64,000 nucleotides of DNA, from assembly GCF_000020505.1 (NCBI RefSeq), contig NC_011027.1, positions 1,844,001 through 1,908,000 of the forward strand, read 5' to 3'. Source of the DNA: Chlorobaculum parvum NCIB 8327. Its GTDB lineage: Bacteria; Bacteroidota; Chlorobiia; Chlorobiales; Chlorobiaceae. The notes under the pieces are model-generated. The model did no database searches, had not been told where the DNA came from, and was given only the letters and a program-made list of their open reading frames with translations. The position numbers and the translations under genes were made by a program. This document shows positions 1 through 12,157 of this stretch, piece after piece. Each line of letters opens with the position of its first letter. Position 1 is the stretch's first letter.

Positions 1-2489
<2,489 letters not shown>

Positions 2490-3371
2490 TCACTTGGATG
2501 GATGACGGTCTTCGAGACCAACCCTTGTAGCAAGCTCTTTGTCATGAAGCACTTCATGTGCGAGCTTGATCATGGGGATGGTTGCGCCCATCGAACTGTA
2601 CCCTCCGTCATGGAACAGGTTCTGCATGGTTACCTTGCGCGTCAGGTCGCTCAAAAGCGTCATGGTGTATTCGGCGCACTCCTCAGCACTGGCATTGCCG
2701 AGCGGAGACATCAGATCGCTATACTCGTACATCTTCTCAAAACCAGGAATACCGCTGCCGGCCTTGGTGTAGGTCGGGCTCTGCGAGATGGTGTTGATCC
2801 TGATGCCGCGATTGGCCAGCCTGGGGCCAAAACTGCGGGCGATCGATTCGAGCAGCGACTTGGCGTCGCCCATATCGGAGTAAGTCCAGTAGTTACGCTG
2901 CGATGCGATATAAGAAAGCGCCAGAATACTGCCGCCGTCATTGATAGCATCGTTCTTCAGCGCATAGGCTACCAGCCTGTGGAACGAAATACCGGAAACA
3001 TCGAGGGTCCGCATGAACCACTCGTAATTCAGATCCTCGTAGGGGAGCTGCTTGCGAATGTTCTGGGACATGCCGATCGAATGCACGATGAAATCAACGG
3101 GCCCCATTTTCTCTTTGAGTTCCCTGAAGGTGTTGTCGACATCCTCGTTCTTGGAAGCATCGCAGATGAGAATCGGTGCATTGCCGCAGAGCTCAGCAAG
3201 CTCCTGGAGATTGCCGAAGCGAATGGCCGTTGCAACATTGGAAAGAGCGATCTGTGCACCTTCACGGTAAGCATGCTGCGCGATCTGCCAACCAATGCTG
3301 CTTTCATCGAGAGGGCCGAAAACAATGCCTTTTTTCCCTTTCAAAAGACCATAGTGCGCTTTCTCAGGCAT
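2490..3371 (-). CDS. fabI: Enoyl-[acyl-carrier-protein] reductase (NADH)
   Basis: Last reductive step of each fatty acid elongation cycle; cytoplasmic type II FAS. The 293 residues form a short-chain dehydrogenase fold. The N-terminal GPLDESSIGWQIA is the FabI version of the dinucleotide loop. The catalytic set is Tyr154, Tyr164 and Lys171 (YSDMGDAK), with the FabI spacing of 10 and 7. It is longer than E. coli FabI (262), with an insertion-bearing, Bacteroidetes-like sequence (INTISQSPTYTKAGSGIPGF). It stands alone between icd and the ArsA-like gene, all leftward. Whether it is sensitive to triclosan cannot be judged from the sequence alone. Confidence 0.95.
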   Translation of the reverse strand: MPEKAHYGLLKGKKGIVFGPLDESSIGWQIAQHAYREGAQIALSNVATAIRFGNLQELAELCGNAPILICDASKNEDVDNTFRELKEKMGPVDFIVHSIGMSQNIRKQLPYEDLNYEWFMRTLDVSGISFHRLVAYALKNDAINDGGSILALSYIASQRNYWTYSDMGDAKSLLESIARSFGPRLANRGIRINTISQSPTYTKAGSGIPGFEKMYEYSDLMSPLGNASAEECAEYTMTLLSDLTRKVTMQNLFHDGGYSSMGATIPMIKLAHEVLHDKELATRVGLEDRHPSK

Positions 3372-3593
3372 GGTAAAATCCGGTTCTTTTCAGAAAATTA
3401 GGGTAGTGGTTACCCCGTTGATGATTTATTCAAAGCTGTCAAGATACAAGTTTCCGGTGAATAGTTAAACACTTATCCGGTAAAATTTACATCCTGACCC
3501 AAAAGTACCCACTGAACGCCCTCGACCAGACGCAAAAAAAGCCGTCATGAACAGACCAGGAAAAAGGTGCAATAGTCTCCTTTTCAGGGCAAC

Positions 3594-4895
3594 TCAAATC
3601 TTGAGACGCCGCATGGAGCGGAGTTTGTTGAGCACATTCTTGTTGACGTTCAGCTCCATTTCTTCTTTATCGACCTTGACCTCCTTGAAGATCACCCTCA
3701 ACAGGTTGTCTTCTCTGACGAAGCGATCCATTTCAAGGCTGTACAGCGCTCTCGGCAAAGTGATGTTGCGCTGGGCGCGATCGACCGTAACGATGATGTC
3801 GGTGCCCATCCGCTCGACGGAGACATCTTCAGCATCCTTCAGGAACGGAATCTTGATACAGAGCACATCGCGATGATCGGAGGTTGCCTCGTTCTCCTTG
3901 CTCTCGATCCAGAAGTTCTTTCCGGAATAGAAGGTCTTGTCGGGCGCTTCGTTGCCGAAAACGATCTGGCTGATGTCGTAAAGCGCGTCGGGACCGATCG
4001 GCTCGGTGCGCTGCAAGTGGCAGCGGAAAACCGGAGTCGGGTAAAAGGAGTTGTCGATCTCCATCAGGTACTTGCTGTGCAGGTCTGCCCAGAACTCGAA
4101 ATACTCACCCACCGTGCGCGAGGTCGGCAGAATCTTGTTGATGACGATGCCGTCGATGTTGATGCCGTAAAGATGCACGAAAGTGTAGGCGCGCTTGGTT
4201 TCCAGAATCGAGAGTTTCTCCGGATTCAGCACCAGCCGGAAAGTAACCTCCGGGCTGAGGATAAAGTCGTTGATATCCTCCATCTGTTTGAGCAGCACGT
4301 TGACCTCGTTGAAGAAGTCCTCGTCGGGAATGTTGTTTCCGCTGAGCGGACGGGCCAGCGACGACATGCTCTTGTAAAGCTTGAAGAACTGCTTGCCCAT
4401 GTTGCCGCCGATGATGATTTCGGGGTAGGCGAGCAGGCGCAGCGTATTGCCTGTCGGCGAAGTGTCGAGCACCACGGCGTCCCACTTGCCGGACTGGGCT
4501 TCATCGACCAGGCGGGAAAGCGCGAAAATTTCGTCGAGACCGGGCTGTGTGGTCAATTCAGACGCCATGCCGCTGTCGAGCCCCTGATTTTTGTAGGACG
4601 AAGAGACGAACTTCTGGAAGCCCGACATATTCTTCTTCAGCTCGTAGATGGTATCAACTTCGAGACCATAGAGGTTATTCTCGATCTTCAGGGGCTCGTT
4701 ACGGCCAATCTGCACGCCGAACACATCGGAAAGCGAGTGGGCCGGGTCGGACGACATGATCAGCACCCGTTTACCCTGGCGGGCAAGGGCAACCGCCGTG
4801 GAGGAAGAAATGGTGGTTTTACCCGTTCCTCCCTTGCCGGAATAGATGATAACCCTCGGTTGAGATTGATTCTCGGTTAAATCCCTCGAAAGCAT
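3594..4895 (-). CDS. ArsA/Get3-family ATPase with C-terminal HSP20-like domain
   Basis: Soluble P-loop ATPase of the ArsA/Get3 (anion-transporting ATPase) family, 433 residues. Visible motifs are the deviant Walker A GKGGTGKT (20-27), switch I DPAHSLSD (50-57) and switch II DTSPTGNTLRLL (144-155), where Asn replaces the His usual in Get3. The last 80 or so residues look like the HSP20/alpha-crystallin-like domain found on many bacterial ArsA homologues. I chose the ATG at 4895 over one 16 codons upstream because AAAGGAG lies at ideal distance before it. No arsR, arsB or arsD is nearby, so arsenite export is unlikely. The substrate is unknown; a role in membrane-protein or chlorosome assembly would be speculation. 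Confidence 0.85.
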   Translation of the reverse strand: MLSRDLTENQSQPRVIIYSGKGGTGKTTISSSTAVALARQGKRVLIMSSDPAHSLSDVFGVQIGRNEPLKIENNLYGLEVDTIYELKKNMSGFQKFVSSSYKNQGLDSGMASELTTQPGLDEIFALSRLVDEAQSGKWDAVVLDTSPTGNTLRLLAYPEIIIGGNMGKQFFKLYKSMSSLARPLSGNNIPDEDFFNEVNVLLKQMEDINDFILSPEVTFRLVLNPEKLSILETKRAYTFVHLYGINIDGIVINKILPTSRTVGEYFEFWADLHSKYLMEIDNSFYPTPVFRCHLQRTEPIGPDALYDISQIVFGNEAPDKTFYSGKNFWIESKENEATSDHRDVLCIKIPFLKDAEDVSVERMGTDIIVTVDRAQRNITLPRALYSLEMDRFVREDNLLRVIFKEVKVDKEEMELNVNKNVLNKLRSMRRLKI

Positions 4896-5083
4896 GCGGT
4901 ACTCTCCTTTTGTGCGGCCTGAAAAATGAACCCGTTGGAACAAGAATGTGAAGTTAGCACTTTTCCCCGTTTCTTCTCAAGGGCATCGCTAAAAAGTGTA
5001 ATGAAGAGGCTGAGAGCAAGGCGGATAGGGCGCCGAAACCGAAGCATCGGAAGCTTTCAGACTGAGGAGTTCGAACAGCTTCG

Positions 5084-5668
5084 TCAGATGAAGAAAATCT
5101 TTTTGGCGAGCGCGTGTTCGAGTCGAAGCATGTACTCCTCGTGAGGAATTTCGATAGCGCCGAGGCTTTCGAGATGCGGATTCATGATCTGGGCGTCGAG
5201 CAGACTGAAGCCCTTTTTGCGCAGATAGCCCACCAGCCATGCGAACGCGACTTTTGAGGCATCGCGCTCGAAAAAGAACATCGACTCGCCGAAAAAAGCC
5301 CCACCCATCGACAGGCCGTAAAGCCCTCCGGCAAGCTCGCCATTCTGCCAACTCTCTACGCTGTGCGCCAGCCCGAGCCTGTGCAGTTTGAGGAAAACCT
5401 CGATGATCTCCTCCGAAATCCAGGTCTCCTTTTCGACAGCACGGGGCAAGGCGCAGGCGCGGATTACCTTTTCGAAAGCCGTATTCGTTTTAATGGTGAA
5501 CTGCCCCTCGTCGATGACGCGCCTGAGACTTCGTGAAGGGCGGAACGTATCGAGCGGCACAACGGCGCGCTGGTACGGCTGGCACCAGCTCACCGTGCCT
5601 TCGCGGGAGTCGGCCATGGGGAAAAAGCCGTGCCGGTAGGCGCGCAGAATATCCTCGACTTTAATCAT
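5084..5668 (-). CDS. aat: Leucyl/phenylalanyl-tRNA--protein transferase
   Basis: Transfers Leu or Phe from aminoacyl-tRNA to N-terminal Arg/Lys of proteins, making them N-degron substrates for ClpS/ClpAP. The 194 residues contain the family core GGLYGLSMGGAFFGESMF and the C-terminal DAQIMNPHLESLGAIEIP, typical of Aat. It is shorter than E. coli Aat (234), mainly at the N terminus, which begins directly at the YRHGFFPMAD motif. It is the last gene of a leftward group with the glycosyltransferase and nitroreductase; its start is 12 bases past the nitroreductase stop. Confidence 0.93.
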   Translation of the reverse strand: MIKVEDILRAYRHGFFPMADSREGTVSWCQPYQRAVVPLDTFRPSRSLRRVIDEGQFTIKTNTAFEKVIRACALPRAVEKETWISEEIIEVFLKLHRLGLAHSVESWQNGELAGGLYGLSMGGAFFGESMFFFERDASKVAFAWLVGYLRKKGFSLLDAQIMNPHLESLGAIEIPHEEYMLRLEHALAKKIFFI

Positions 5669-5680
5669 GCCACGAACTGC

Positions 5681-6277
5681 TTACCCGCGTTCCCGAAGCT
5701 GCGCTGCCGTCACCAGCAGCTCATCGACCTGCCGTTTGGGGACGTGATGAATGGCGTGCTGATCGCGCCAGTAGCGAATATCGCCGCCCGGCTCGATCTG
5801 GTCGATCACCACGGTCTCGACAGGCTTGCCAAGCGCGACCACCATGAGTACCGTCCATGAATCGGGAAGATCAAGTTCACGCATGAGCCGCTCGCGATCG
5901 ATGGCGGCCACGATGCAGCCGCCCAACCCATGCTCTGCCGCGCCAAGCAGGATGGTCTGCGCCGCGATGCCGCTGTCGCAGGCCGCGCCCGCAGTATCTT
6001 CGTTGCGACACAACACGACGAGTCCCGCTGGCGGACGCTCGCCCGGCTCCGGCCCAAGCCACTCTTCGAGGTAGCCGGCCCACTTCAGGCACGGGAACAC
6101 CCCGTCGAGCATCTCGCTGCCTGTGACCGGAAGGAAGCGCAACAGCTGTCGATTGGCCGCCGAAGGCACGTAGCAGGCCAGCTCCACCAGATCGCGAAGC
6201 GTCGAAGCGCTCACCTCAACACTTTCGTCAAACCGCCGGATACTGCGGCTCCGGGTCACCAGCTCCCTGAGTTTCAT
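5681..6277 (-). CDS. Nitroreductase-family flavoprotein
   Basis: 198-residue FMN-dependent oxidoreductase of the nitroreductase superfamily. The N-terminal SRSIRRFDESVEVS is the family's FMN-binding start. ACYVPSAANRQLLRF and the later GLGGCIVAAIDRERL match the central and C-terminal conserved blocks. The physiological substrate cannot be predicted. Its start overlaps the end of the upstream glycosyltransferase by 4 bases, implying translational coupling, and aat follows 12 bases later, so all three are probably cotranscribed. Confidence 0.85.
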   Translation of the reverse strand: MKLRELVTRSRSIRRFDESVEVSASTLRDLVELACYVPSAANRQLLRFLPVTGSEMLDGVFPCLKWAGYLEEWLGPEPGERPPAGLVVLCRNEDTAGAACDSGIAAQTILLGAAEHGLGGCIVAAIDRERLMRELDLPDSWTVLMVVALGKPVETVVIDQIEPGGDIRYWRDQHAIHHVPKRQVDELLVTAAQLRERG

Positions 6278-7323
6278 GGGCGTCCACCCTCACCGCGGGT
6301 ATCCCGCCACGCTGCATCGGTGAACATCTTCAGATCATCCCACCGGCCCGATGCGATCCACTCGGCGATATAATCGACCGTCCGCGAATAGTTGAGCGGA
6401 GTCCCCGGCGGCTGGGCAAGCCACTCCCTGAGCACATTGCCGTCGAGCTTGTGCATCGCCATACCATAGCCGAGCTGCACCATCGCAAGCGCGTTGGACT
6501 CCTGCTCGATCTGTCCGTCCAAGGGCCGCAAAAGCATTTTCTTGCCGAGATGCAGCGCCTCGCCCGGAAGCTCGAACCCCGCATTACACACCACGCCGCT
6601 GCACTCCATCAGGTCGCGCAGAAATCCTTCCCGGGAATAAGCTCTGAACGAAAGATGCCCATCGTCGCGATCTTCGCTCACCTTGCCATAAATGAAAAAG
6701 CGGAACGAGGGGAACGGTTCCAGAAACTCCTCGATGTCTTCGATCTCCTCGAACGGCAGATAGACCAGAATCTTCTTCGGATCTTCTTCAGGCCGAACAG
6801 CCTTGTACAGAGTTTCAGGGATGACCGGCGGAAAGATCGGCTGATTGAAATGGTCCCAGTGCAGGCCCGCATTGTATCGGGCAGGGGCGAAGTGAAGCAG
6901 GGTGTACTTTGCAAACAGGCTGCCCCGCGCTAACGGAACATGGTAGGGAAAAGCGTACTGGTGACCGAACCCCACGCTTGGCAGCCCCTTCATCCGGGCA
7001 GCCATCGAAGTAACCGGCTCGAAGTCGGTGATCACCAGATCGACCCCGGCCATATCGAGCGATAAAACATCAGACCAGTGCCTCACGAAATCGAGCTTGA
7101 ACATGGTCTCGACATAGTTCATCTTCCCTTTGCGGGTCACCAAGGTGAAGCCCTTGAGCACTTTGTAGGGAGCGAACACCTCGATCTCCCGCAGTTCCGA
7201 CTCCTCCCTGCCGCTGATGATCACCTCGACCTCGTGCCCATCCTCTTTGAGCTTTCTGACCAGTTCCCTGCTTCTGCTGATATGGCCGTTACCGGTTCCC
7301 TGAACACCGAAAAGGATCTTCAT
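6274..7323 (-). CDS. GT-B fold glycosyltransferase, MJ1255-like
   Basis: 349 residues with the N-terminal GVQGTGNGHISRSREL, the glycine-rich acceptor loop of the MurG/MGDG-synthase-like GT-B enzymes. A C-terminal donor-site block, SGVVCNAGFELPGEALHLGK, resembles the nucleotide-sugar binding region. It resembles the small family of archaeal/bacterial proteins typified by MJ1255. The acceptor is unknown; a lipid or cell-surface glycan is plausible. First gene of the leftward group with the nitroreductase (4-base overlap) and aat. Confidence 0.8.
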   Translation of the reverse strand: MKILFGVQGTGNGHISRSRELVRKLKEDGHEVEVIISGREESELREIEVFAPYKVLKGFTLVTRKGKMNYVETMFKLDFVRHWSDVLSLDMAGVDLVITDFEPVTSMAARMKGLPSVGFGHQYAFPYHVPLARGSLFAKYTLLHFAPARYNAGLHWDHFNQPIFPPVIPETLYKAVRPEEDPKKILVYLPFEEIEDIEEFLEPFPSFRFFIYGKVSEDRDDGHLSFRAYSREGFLRDLMECSGVVCNAGFELPGEALHLGKKMLLRPLDGQIEQESNALAMVQLGYGMAMHKLDGNVLREWLAQPPGTPLNYSRTVDYIAEWIASGRWDDLKMFTDAAWRDTRGEGGRP

Positions 7324-7677
7324 TCACTACGCTGTTTTATGCCTTTGCCGGCCGCAAAAGCCGGTCGTTCGATAGCCCTAAATTTACGGAAATCCCGATC
7401 ATAACGGCAAATACTGTCACGAGGTTGACACAGAAGAGTCGCGGGAATGGACGAAGTGGACGTTGTGAGCGCGGTGGACAGGAACCAACCAGCGCCGAAG
7501 CCGCTTCGGGGTTCACATTCAGTCGGGTTTTAACCCGACGGACACTCTCCCTCTTACATTTACATTGCCCCAGACTTTAGTCTGGGGATCGAGATAACAT
7601 AAAATTAATCAGGGCTTTAGCCCGATTTCTTGTTCTGGTGATTTTTGTGAGTGCCGCCGGAACAATAACCGCTCCCT
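7324..7677. other. Intergenic stretch with composite palindromic repeat
   Basis: 354 bases between the glycosyltransferase start and the helicase stop. The right half holds the palindromic module at 7522-7623. The left half presumably holds the promoter for the glycosyltransferase group. I see no coding content. Confidence 0.6.
7522..7623. repeat. Composite palindromic repeat, copy 1
   Basis: Three short palindromes in order: GTCGGGTTTTAACCCGAC (7522-7539), CCCCAGAC-TTTA-GTCTGGGG (7568-7587) and GGGCTTTAGCCC (7612-7623). The same three elements in the same order and similar spacing recur at 12619-12718, and a partial form at 33736-33806. Stem bases differ between copies while pairing is kept. 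Confidence 0.8.
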
Positions 7678-9923
7678 TCACCCCACCACTTTCAGATTGG
7701 CGTACTGCACCATCAGCGTCTTTTCTCCGGCGTTGCGGAAGTTGATTTTCACCTTCTGCTTCGCGCCGGTGCCCTGCACGTCGAGCACCGTGCCGGGGCC
7801 GAAGATGGCATGCTGTACCCTCGTACCGGGGCGGTATTCGCTTTTGGCCGCTCCAGTGGGGCGCGCCGATCCGGCGGGTTTGACGGTCGGCACCTTTCCA
7901 GACGGGCTGCCCGGCTGCGGCCTGAGCGACGAGCCGAAAACCGGGCGTCCGGCCATTGCCGTCGCGGCGACCTTTTTCGGGCTTTCGGAGAGCTTGCGCC
8001 CCCTTCGGTGACGATAATGTCGGGGTCGATTTCGTTGATGAAGGTCGAGCGCAGGCACATCTGCGGCTGGCCGTACATGTAGCGGCTCTGCGCCCACGAG
8101 AGGAAGAGCTTGGTCTGCGCGCGGGTGATCGCCACGTAGAAGAGCCGCCGCTCCTCCTCGAGCTCGCCCGGCTCGTAGCTGTTGAGCGGAAAGAGCCGCT
8201 CCTCCATGCCGGTGACGAACACCACCGGAAATTCGAGACCTTTCGCCGCGTGCACCGTCATGAGCGAGACGTAGTTGTCCGACTCCTGCGTTTCGTCGTA
8301 GTCCGACGCCAGCGAGATGGTCGCGAGGAAGTCGCCGAGTGTGGCCGCGTCGGGATTGTGGTCGGCGAAGTCGCGCGTCATCGAGAGCAGCTCTTGCAGG
8401 TTTTCGTGCCGGGCAAGCGACTCGGGCGTGTTCTCCTCCTTCAAGAGCGAAAGCAGACCGGTCGTTTCGTAGAGCATCGAGAGCACGTCATAGGCCGTGC
8501 CCGCTTCGGCCTGCTGGCGCATCGCCTCGATGAGGCTCGCGAACCCGGTAAGCGCATTCACCAGCCGGGCCTGAAATCCCCCCTCGCCCGCGTGAACGAC
8601 CGCCTCGTAGAGCGACATGTTCCGCTCCTCGGCGAACTCCTTGAGCTTGTTGATGCTCACGTCACCGATCTTGCGCGGCGGAAAGTTGATAACCCGCAGG
8701 AGCGACTCGCTGTCTCGCTCGTTCAGCACGAGCCGCATGTAGGCCACGGCGTCCTTGATCTCCTTGCGCTTGTAGAACGACACGCTGCCGAAAATCTTGT
8801 ACGGAATGCGGTTCTGCCGCATCATGTCCTCGATCACGCGCGACTGGGCGTTGGTGCGGTAGAAAACCGCGAACGACCGGTACTGCGCACCCTTCGAAAG
8901 CCGGATCGAGTTGATATGCTCAGCCACCTTCTCGGCCTCGCGCTTTTCGTTGAACGCCTCGATCAGCGTGATCGGCTCACCCATGCCTGCGTTCGCCACC
9001 AGCTCCTTCTTGATCTGGCGCGTGTTGCGGCTGATGACGCTGTTGGCCGCGTCGAGAATCGTTTTGGTGCTGCGGTAGTTATCGACCAGCTTGAAGAGCT
9101 GCGCGTCGCCGTAATCGTCGTTGAAGTTGAGCATGTTCGAGATGTCCGCCCCGCGCCACGAGTAGATCGACTGCGCATCGTCGCCCACGACGAAGATGTT
9201 CTGGTGCTTCTCGGCGATCATCTTCGCGACCAGGTACTGCACGCGGTTGGTGTCCTGGTACTCGTCGATGAGCAGATACTTGAAATACTCCTGCAACTGC
9301 GCCAGCACCTGCGGATGCTCGGTGAACAGCTCGATGGGCTTGATGAGCAGGTCGTCGAAATCGAGCGCGTTGTTTTCGCGTAGCTTGTGCACGTAGCGCT
9401 CATAGACCAGCGAAATCTTCTGCGACTGGTCGTCGATCGCCTTGCGATGAAACTCCGGCGGCAAGACAAAGCTGTTCTTGGCCTTGCTGATCGCCGAGTG
9501 CACGAGGTTCACCGGCAGCGTTTCGGGCGACAGGTTCAGCTCCTTCATGCACTGCTTGATGAGGCTCTTGCTGTCGTCAGCGTCGAAAATCGAGAAGTTA
9601 CGGTCGTAGCCAATCAGGTGGATGTAGCTGCGCAACAGCCGCGCGAACACCGAGTGGAACGTGCCGATCCAGAGGCTGGAGGCGCTGCCATATTCGAGGA
9701 TGCCGTCGATACGCTGGCGCATCTCTCCCGCCGCCTTGTTGGTGAAAGTCAGGGCGAGGATGTTCTGGGGCGAAACCCCGACGTTGCGAATCAGGTGCGC
9801 GATGCGGTAGGTGATGACGCGAGTCTTGCCCGACCCCGCGCCCGCCAGCACCATCACGGGGCCTTCGGTCGCAAGCACGGCCTCACGCTGAACGTCGTTG
9901 AGTCCCTGAAGAAAATCTGTCAA
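7678..9923 (-). CDS. UvrD/PcrA/Rep-type DNA helicase, apparent frameshift near 8000
   Basis: Superfamily 1A 3'-5' DNA helicase for repair and replication restart. From a TTG start at 9923 (TDFLQGLNDVQREAV) the frame shows Walker A AGAGSGKT, the DEYQDTNR box, QSIYSWRGAD and VSLMTVHAAKGLEFPVV. After DPDIIVTEGG the frame continues as low-complexity residues. The neighbouring frame, from the same point to a stop at 7678, encodes SPKKVAATAM and then the true PcrA C-terminal domain (YRPGTRVQHAIFGPGTV, KINFRNAGEKTLMVQYANL). The switch coincides with a run of five G (minus strand, 7999-8003); one extra G would restore a single frame of about 749 residues. This is a sequencing error, a real mutation or, less likely, recoding. 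Confidence 0.85.
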
Positions 9924-10050
9924 AGCTGCTGAAAATAAAAGGTTAGCGGCCTCAGCTTCCGGATGGGGAGTGGCAGGCCGTCACAAAGCTCAGAAGAATT
10001 TCGCACATCCAAGCTCGAATACCAACGCTGACATCAGAAAAAAACCGTCA

Positions 10051-10386
10051 TCAAACCAGCTTTTCGGTCTTCGTCGCCATGATGACGTCGTTCAGGTGGA
10101 TGCCTCCGATGGCGTGTGTCCACCACGAAACCGTCACTTTGCCCCATTCGGTCAAAAGTGCCGGATGATGCCCCTCGGATTCGGCGAGCTGGCCAACCCT
10201 GACGGTAAAGTCGAGCGCATCGTTGAAATCCTTGAACGTAAAAACCCTCACAAGCTTCGGAGTACCGGAATCATCGACAACGTTCCAGTCCGGAATGTGG
10301 GAGAGCTGGCGTTGAAGCTCTTCCGGAGCCATGGGAGCTTCCGTCCCTTCGCAGGGCACACAATGTTTCTTTTCAAGCTGTGTCAT
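10051..10386 (-). CDS. phhB: 4a-hydroxytetrahydrobiopterin dehydratase (pterin carbinolamine dehydratase)
   Basis: 111-residue PCD/DCoH family protein that dehydrates 4a-hydroxytetrahydropterin, regenerating the pterin cofactor. The active-site block is [25 protein letters not shown]-like: EGHHP, then [16 protein letters not shown], giving the family's His-His pair and third His. No aromatic amino acid hydroxylase lies in this window; many bacteria, including phototrophs, carry PCD without it, and a role in molybdopterin metabolism has been suggested for some. ATG at 10386; single leftward gene upstream of the helicase. Confidence 0.9.
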
Positions 10387-10635
10387 GATGTATTCTCCCG
10401 TCTTGAGTTCCGCAGATCAGCCCCTTCTGGCTTCATTGGAGACGTCACCGGAGTGCGGTTTTGACCTCCCCGTTATTCTCAACTGCACCATCCATTCCAG
10501 AGTTGCACGCAGGGCTTTTCCGGAAACCGGAAACCCGCCTATCCCCCCTCTTTCTTTTCTTTTTTCCTTGCTATATTAGGCATCAGAAATTTCCAGCCAC
10601 AACACTAGCCATCCTCCCCGCTCAACAGTTCAGGC

Positions 10636-12087
10636 ATGTTTCCTCTTGTTTACGAAATCAATACGCGCGTCTGGCTGAGAGAGCTTTCGATCAGGCATGG
10701 GCAGACAATCACGCTTGCCAATGTGCCCGACGAGGAGCTGGAGCTGCTTCGCTGCGGCCGTTTCACCTTTGTGTGGCTGATGGGAGTCTGGAAACGAAGC
10801 TGCTACAGCGCGGCAATCGCAGCTTCGCACAAGGGGCTCCGCTCGGAGCTGCTCGATTACCTCCAGGACTTGCAGCCTGAGGACATCGTCGCCTCGCCGT
10901 ATGCCGTTGCCGACTACAAGGTCAGCGAAATGCTCGGCGGCGAAGAGGGTTTGCTCGTCTTCCGCGAGCGGCTAAAAAGCATGAACATCAAGCTCATGCT
11001 CGATTTCGTGCCGAACCACATGGCGCTCGACAACCGCTGGCTGCCCGAGCATCCCGAACTGTTCGTTTCGATGACGGAGGACGATCCGGAAGATGCCTGT
11101 TTCGAGTTCACCAAAGGCCAATTCCTCGCTCACGGCAAGGATCCCTACTTCCCCCCGTGGAGCGACACCCTGCAGCTCAACTACGCCAATCCCGCCACAC
11201 ACGACATGATGATCCACAACCTGTTGCACGTCAGTGATCTGTGCGACGGCGTGCGGTGCGACATGGCGATGCTGCTGATCAAAGAGGTGTTCGACACTAC
11301 CTGGGGAAGCCAGTACGGCGAAATGCCCGGAGAGTTCTGGCCGACCGCGATCCGGCATATTCGCGAAAAGCATCCCGACTTCATCTTTCTGGCAGAAGCC
11401 TACTGGCACAAGGAGTGGGCGCTGCAGCAGATGGGGTTCGACTTCACGTACGACAAGAACTTTTATGACTTCCTCGGCAGCTTTCCGGTCAACATCCTGA
11501 AACTTCGGGATCACCTGCTGTGCGACCCGGAATACCAGGCGCGCCTGTGCCGCTTCATCGAAAACCACGACGAGGATCGTGCATCCGAATGGTTCGGCAA
11601 GAACCACGCGGTCGCAGCGCTGGTGCTGCTCACCTCGCCGGGCATGACGCTGATCCATCAGGGCCAGCTCGAAGGCCTGGTCAGGAAAATCCCGGTCCAG
11701 ATCATCAGAAGTGCTGAAGAGAAAGGGCATGAAAAGCTCCTGCCGCTCTACCTCAAACTCTTCGAACTCAGGCTCGATCCGGTTTTTCAGGAGAAGGGAC
11801 GCACCGAATGGCTCAACCTGAACGCGGCTGATCTCTCGCTCTGTTTCGGCTACTGCCGTTCGACTTCCGACTCGCACGCATTCGTGCTCGCCAACTTCTC
11901 AAGCCACGGAATCGATATCGAATTCACCCATCCGGCGCTGGATGGCCTCGACAAAAGCTCCATCACAGCCTACTCGACCCGCTTCCCGGAACCGCTCCAG
12001 GAGTGGCAACTGAACGACAACGCCACCGGCCTCCACCTCAAGCAGAACGAAGGCGTCCTGCTCATGGTGAAAAAGCCCGAGACCTGA
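10636..12087 (+). CDS. GH13 (alpha-amylase superfamily) protein, short form
   Basis: 483-residue (beta/alpha)8-barrel glycoside hydrolase/transglycosylase. Conserved regions: I DFVPNH (123-128), II GVRCDMA with nucleophile Asp209, III FLAEAYW with acid/base Glu254, IV ENHDEDRA with His311-Asp312. All catalytic positions are therefore present. There is no signal peptide, so it is probably cytoplasmic, acting on glycogen or a related alpha-glucan. Sequence runs such as VPDEELELL, VWLMGVWKRS and VPNH match the much longer protein at 53265-56753 (IPDEELDML, LWLIGLWERS, VPNH), so the two are homologues within this window. Substrate and reaction cannot be fixed from sequence. Confidence 0.85.
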   Translation: MFPLVYEINTRVWLRELSIRHGQTITLANVPDEELELLRCGRFTFVWLMGVWKRSCYSAAIAASHKGLRSELLDYLQDLQPEDIVASPYAVADYKVSEMLGGEEGLLVFRERLKSMNIKLMLDFVPNHMALDNRWLPEHPELFVSMTEDDPEDACFEFTKGQFLAHGKDPYFPPWSDTLQLNYANPATHDMMIHNLLHVSDLCDGVRCDMAMLLIKEVFDTTWGSQYGEMPGEFWPTAIRHIREKHPDFIFLAEAYWHKEWALQQMGFDFTYDKNFYDFLGSFPVNILKLRDHLLCDPEYQARLCRFIENHDEDRASEWFGKNHAVAALVLLTSPGMTLIHQGQLEGLVRKIPVQIIRSAEEKGHEKLLPLYLKLFELRLDPVFQEKGRTEWLNLNAADLSLCFGYCRSTSDSHAFVLANFSSHGIDIEFTHPALDGLDKSSITAYSTRFPEPLQEWQLNDNATGLHLKQNEGVLLMVKKPET

Positions 12088-12157
12088 TCCGTCTTCCGGC
12101 AACAAAGCATCATCCGGAACATCCATTTATCAACCATTCCGACACGCACTCACACCG

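Noticed and set aside
3594-4895. Arsenical pump ATPase
   Set aside because: No arsB/arsR nearby and single-domain ArsA with an HSP20-like tail; function left open.
7956-9383. 475-codon frame on the plus strand
   Set aside because: Antisense shadow of the UvrD/PcrA helicase.
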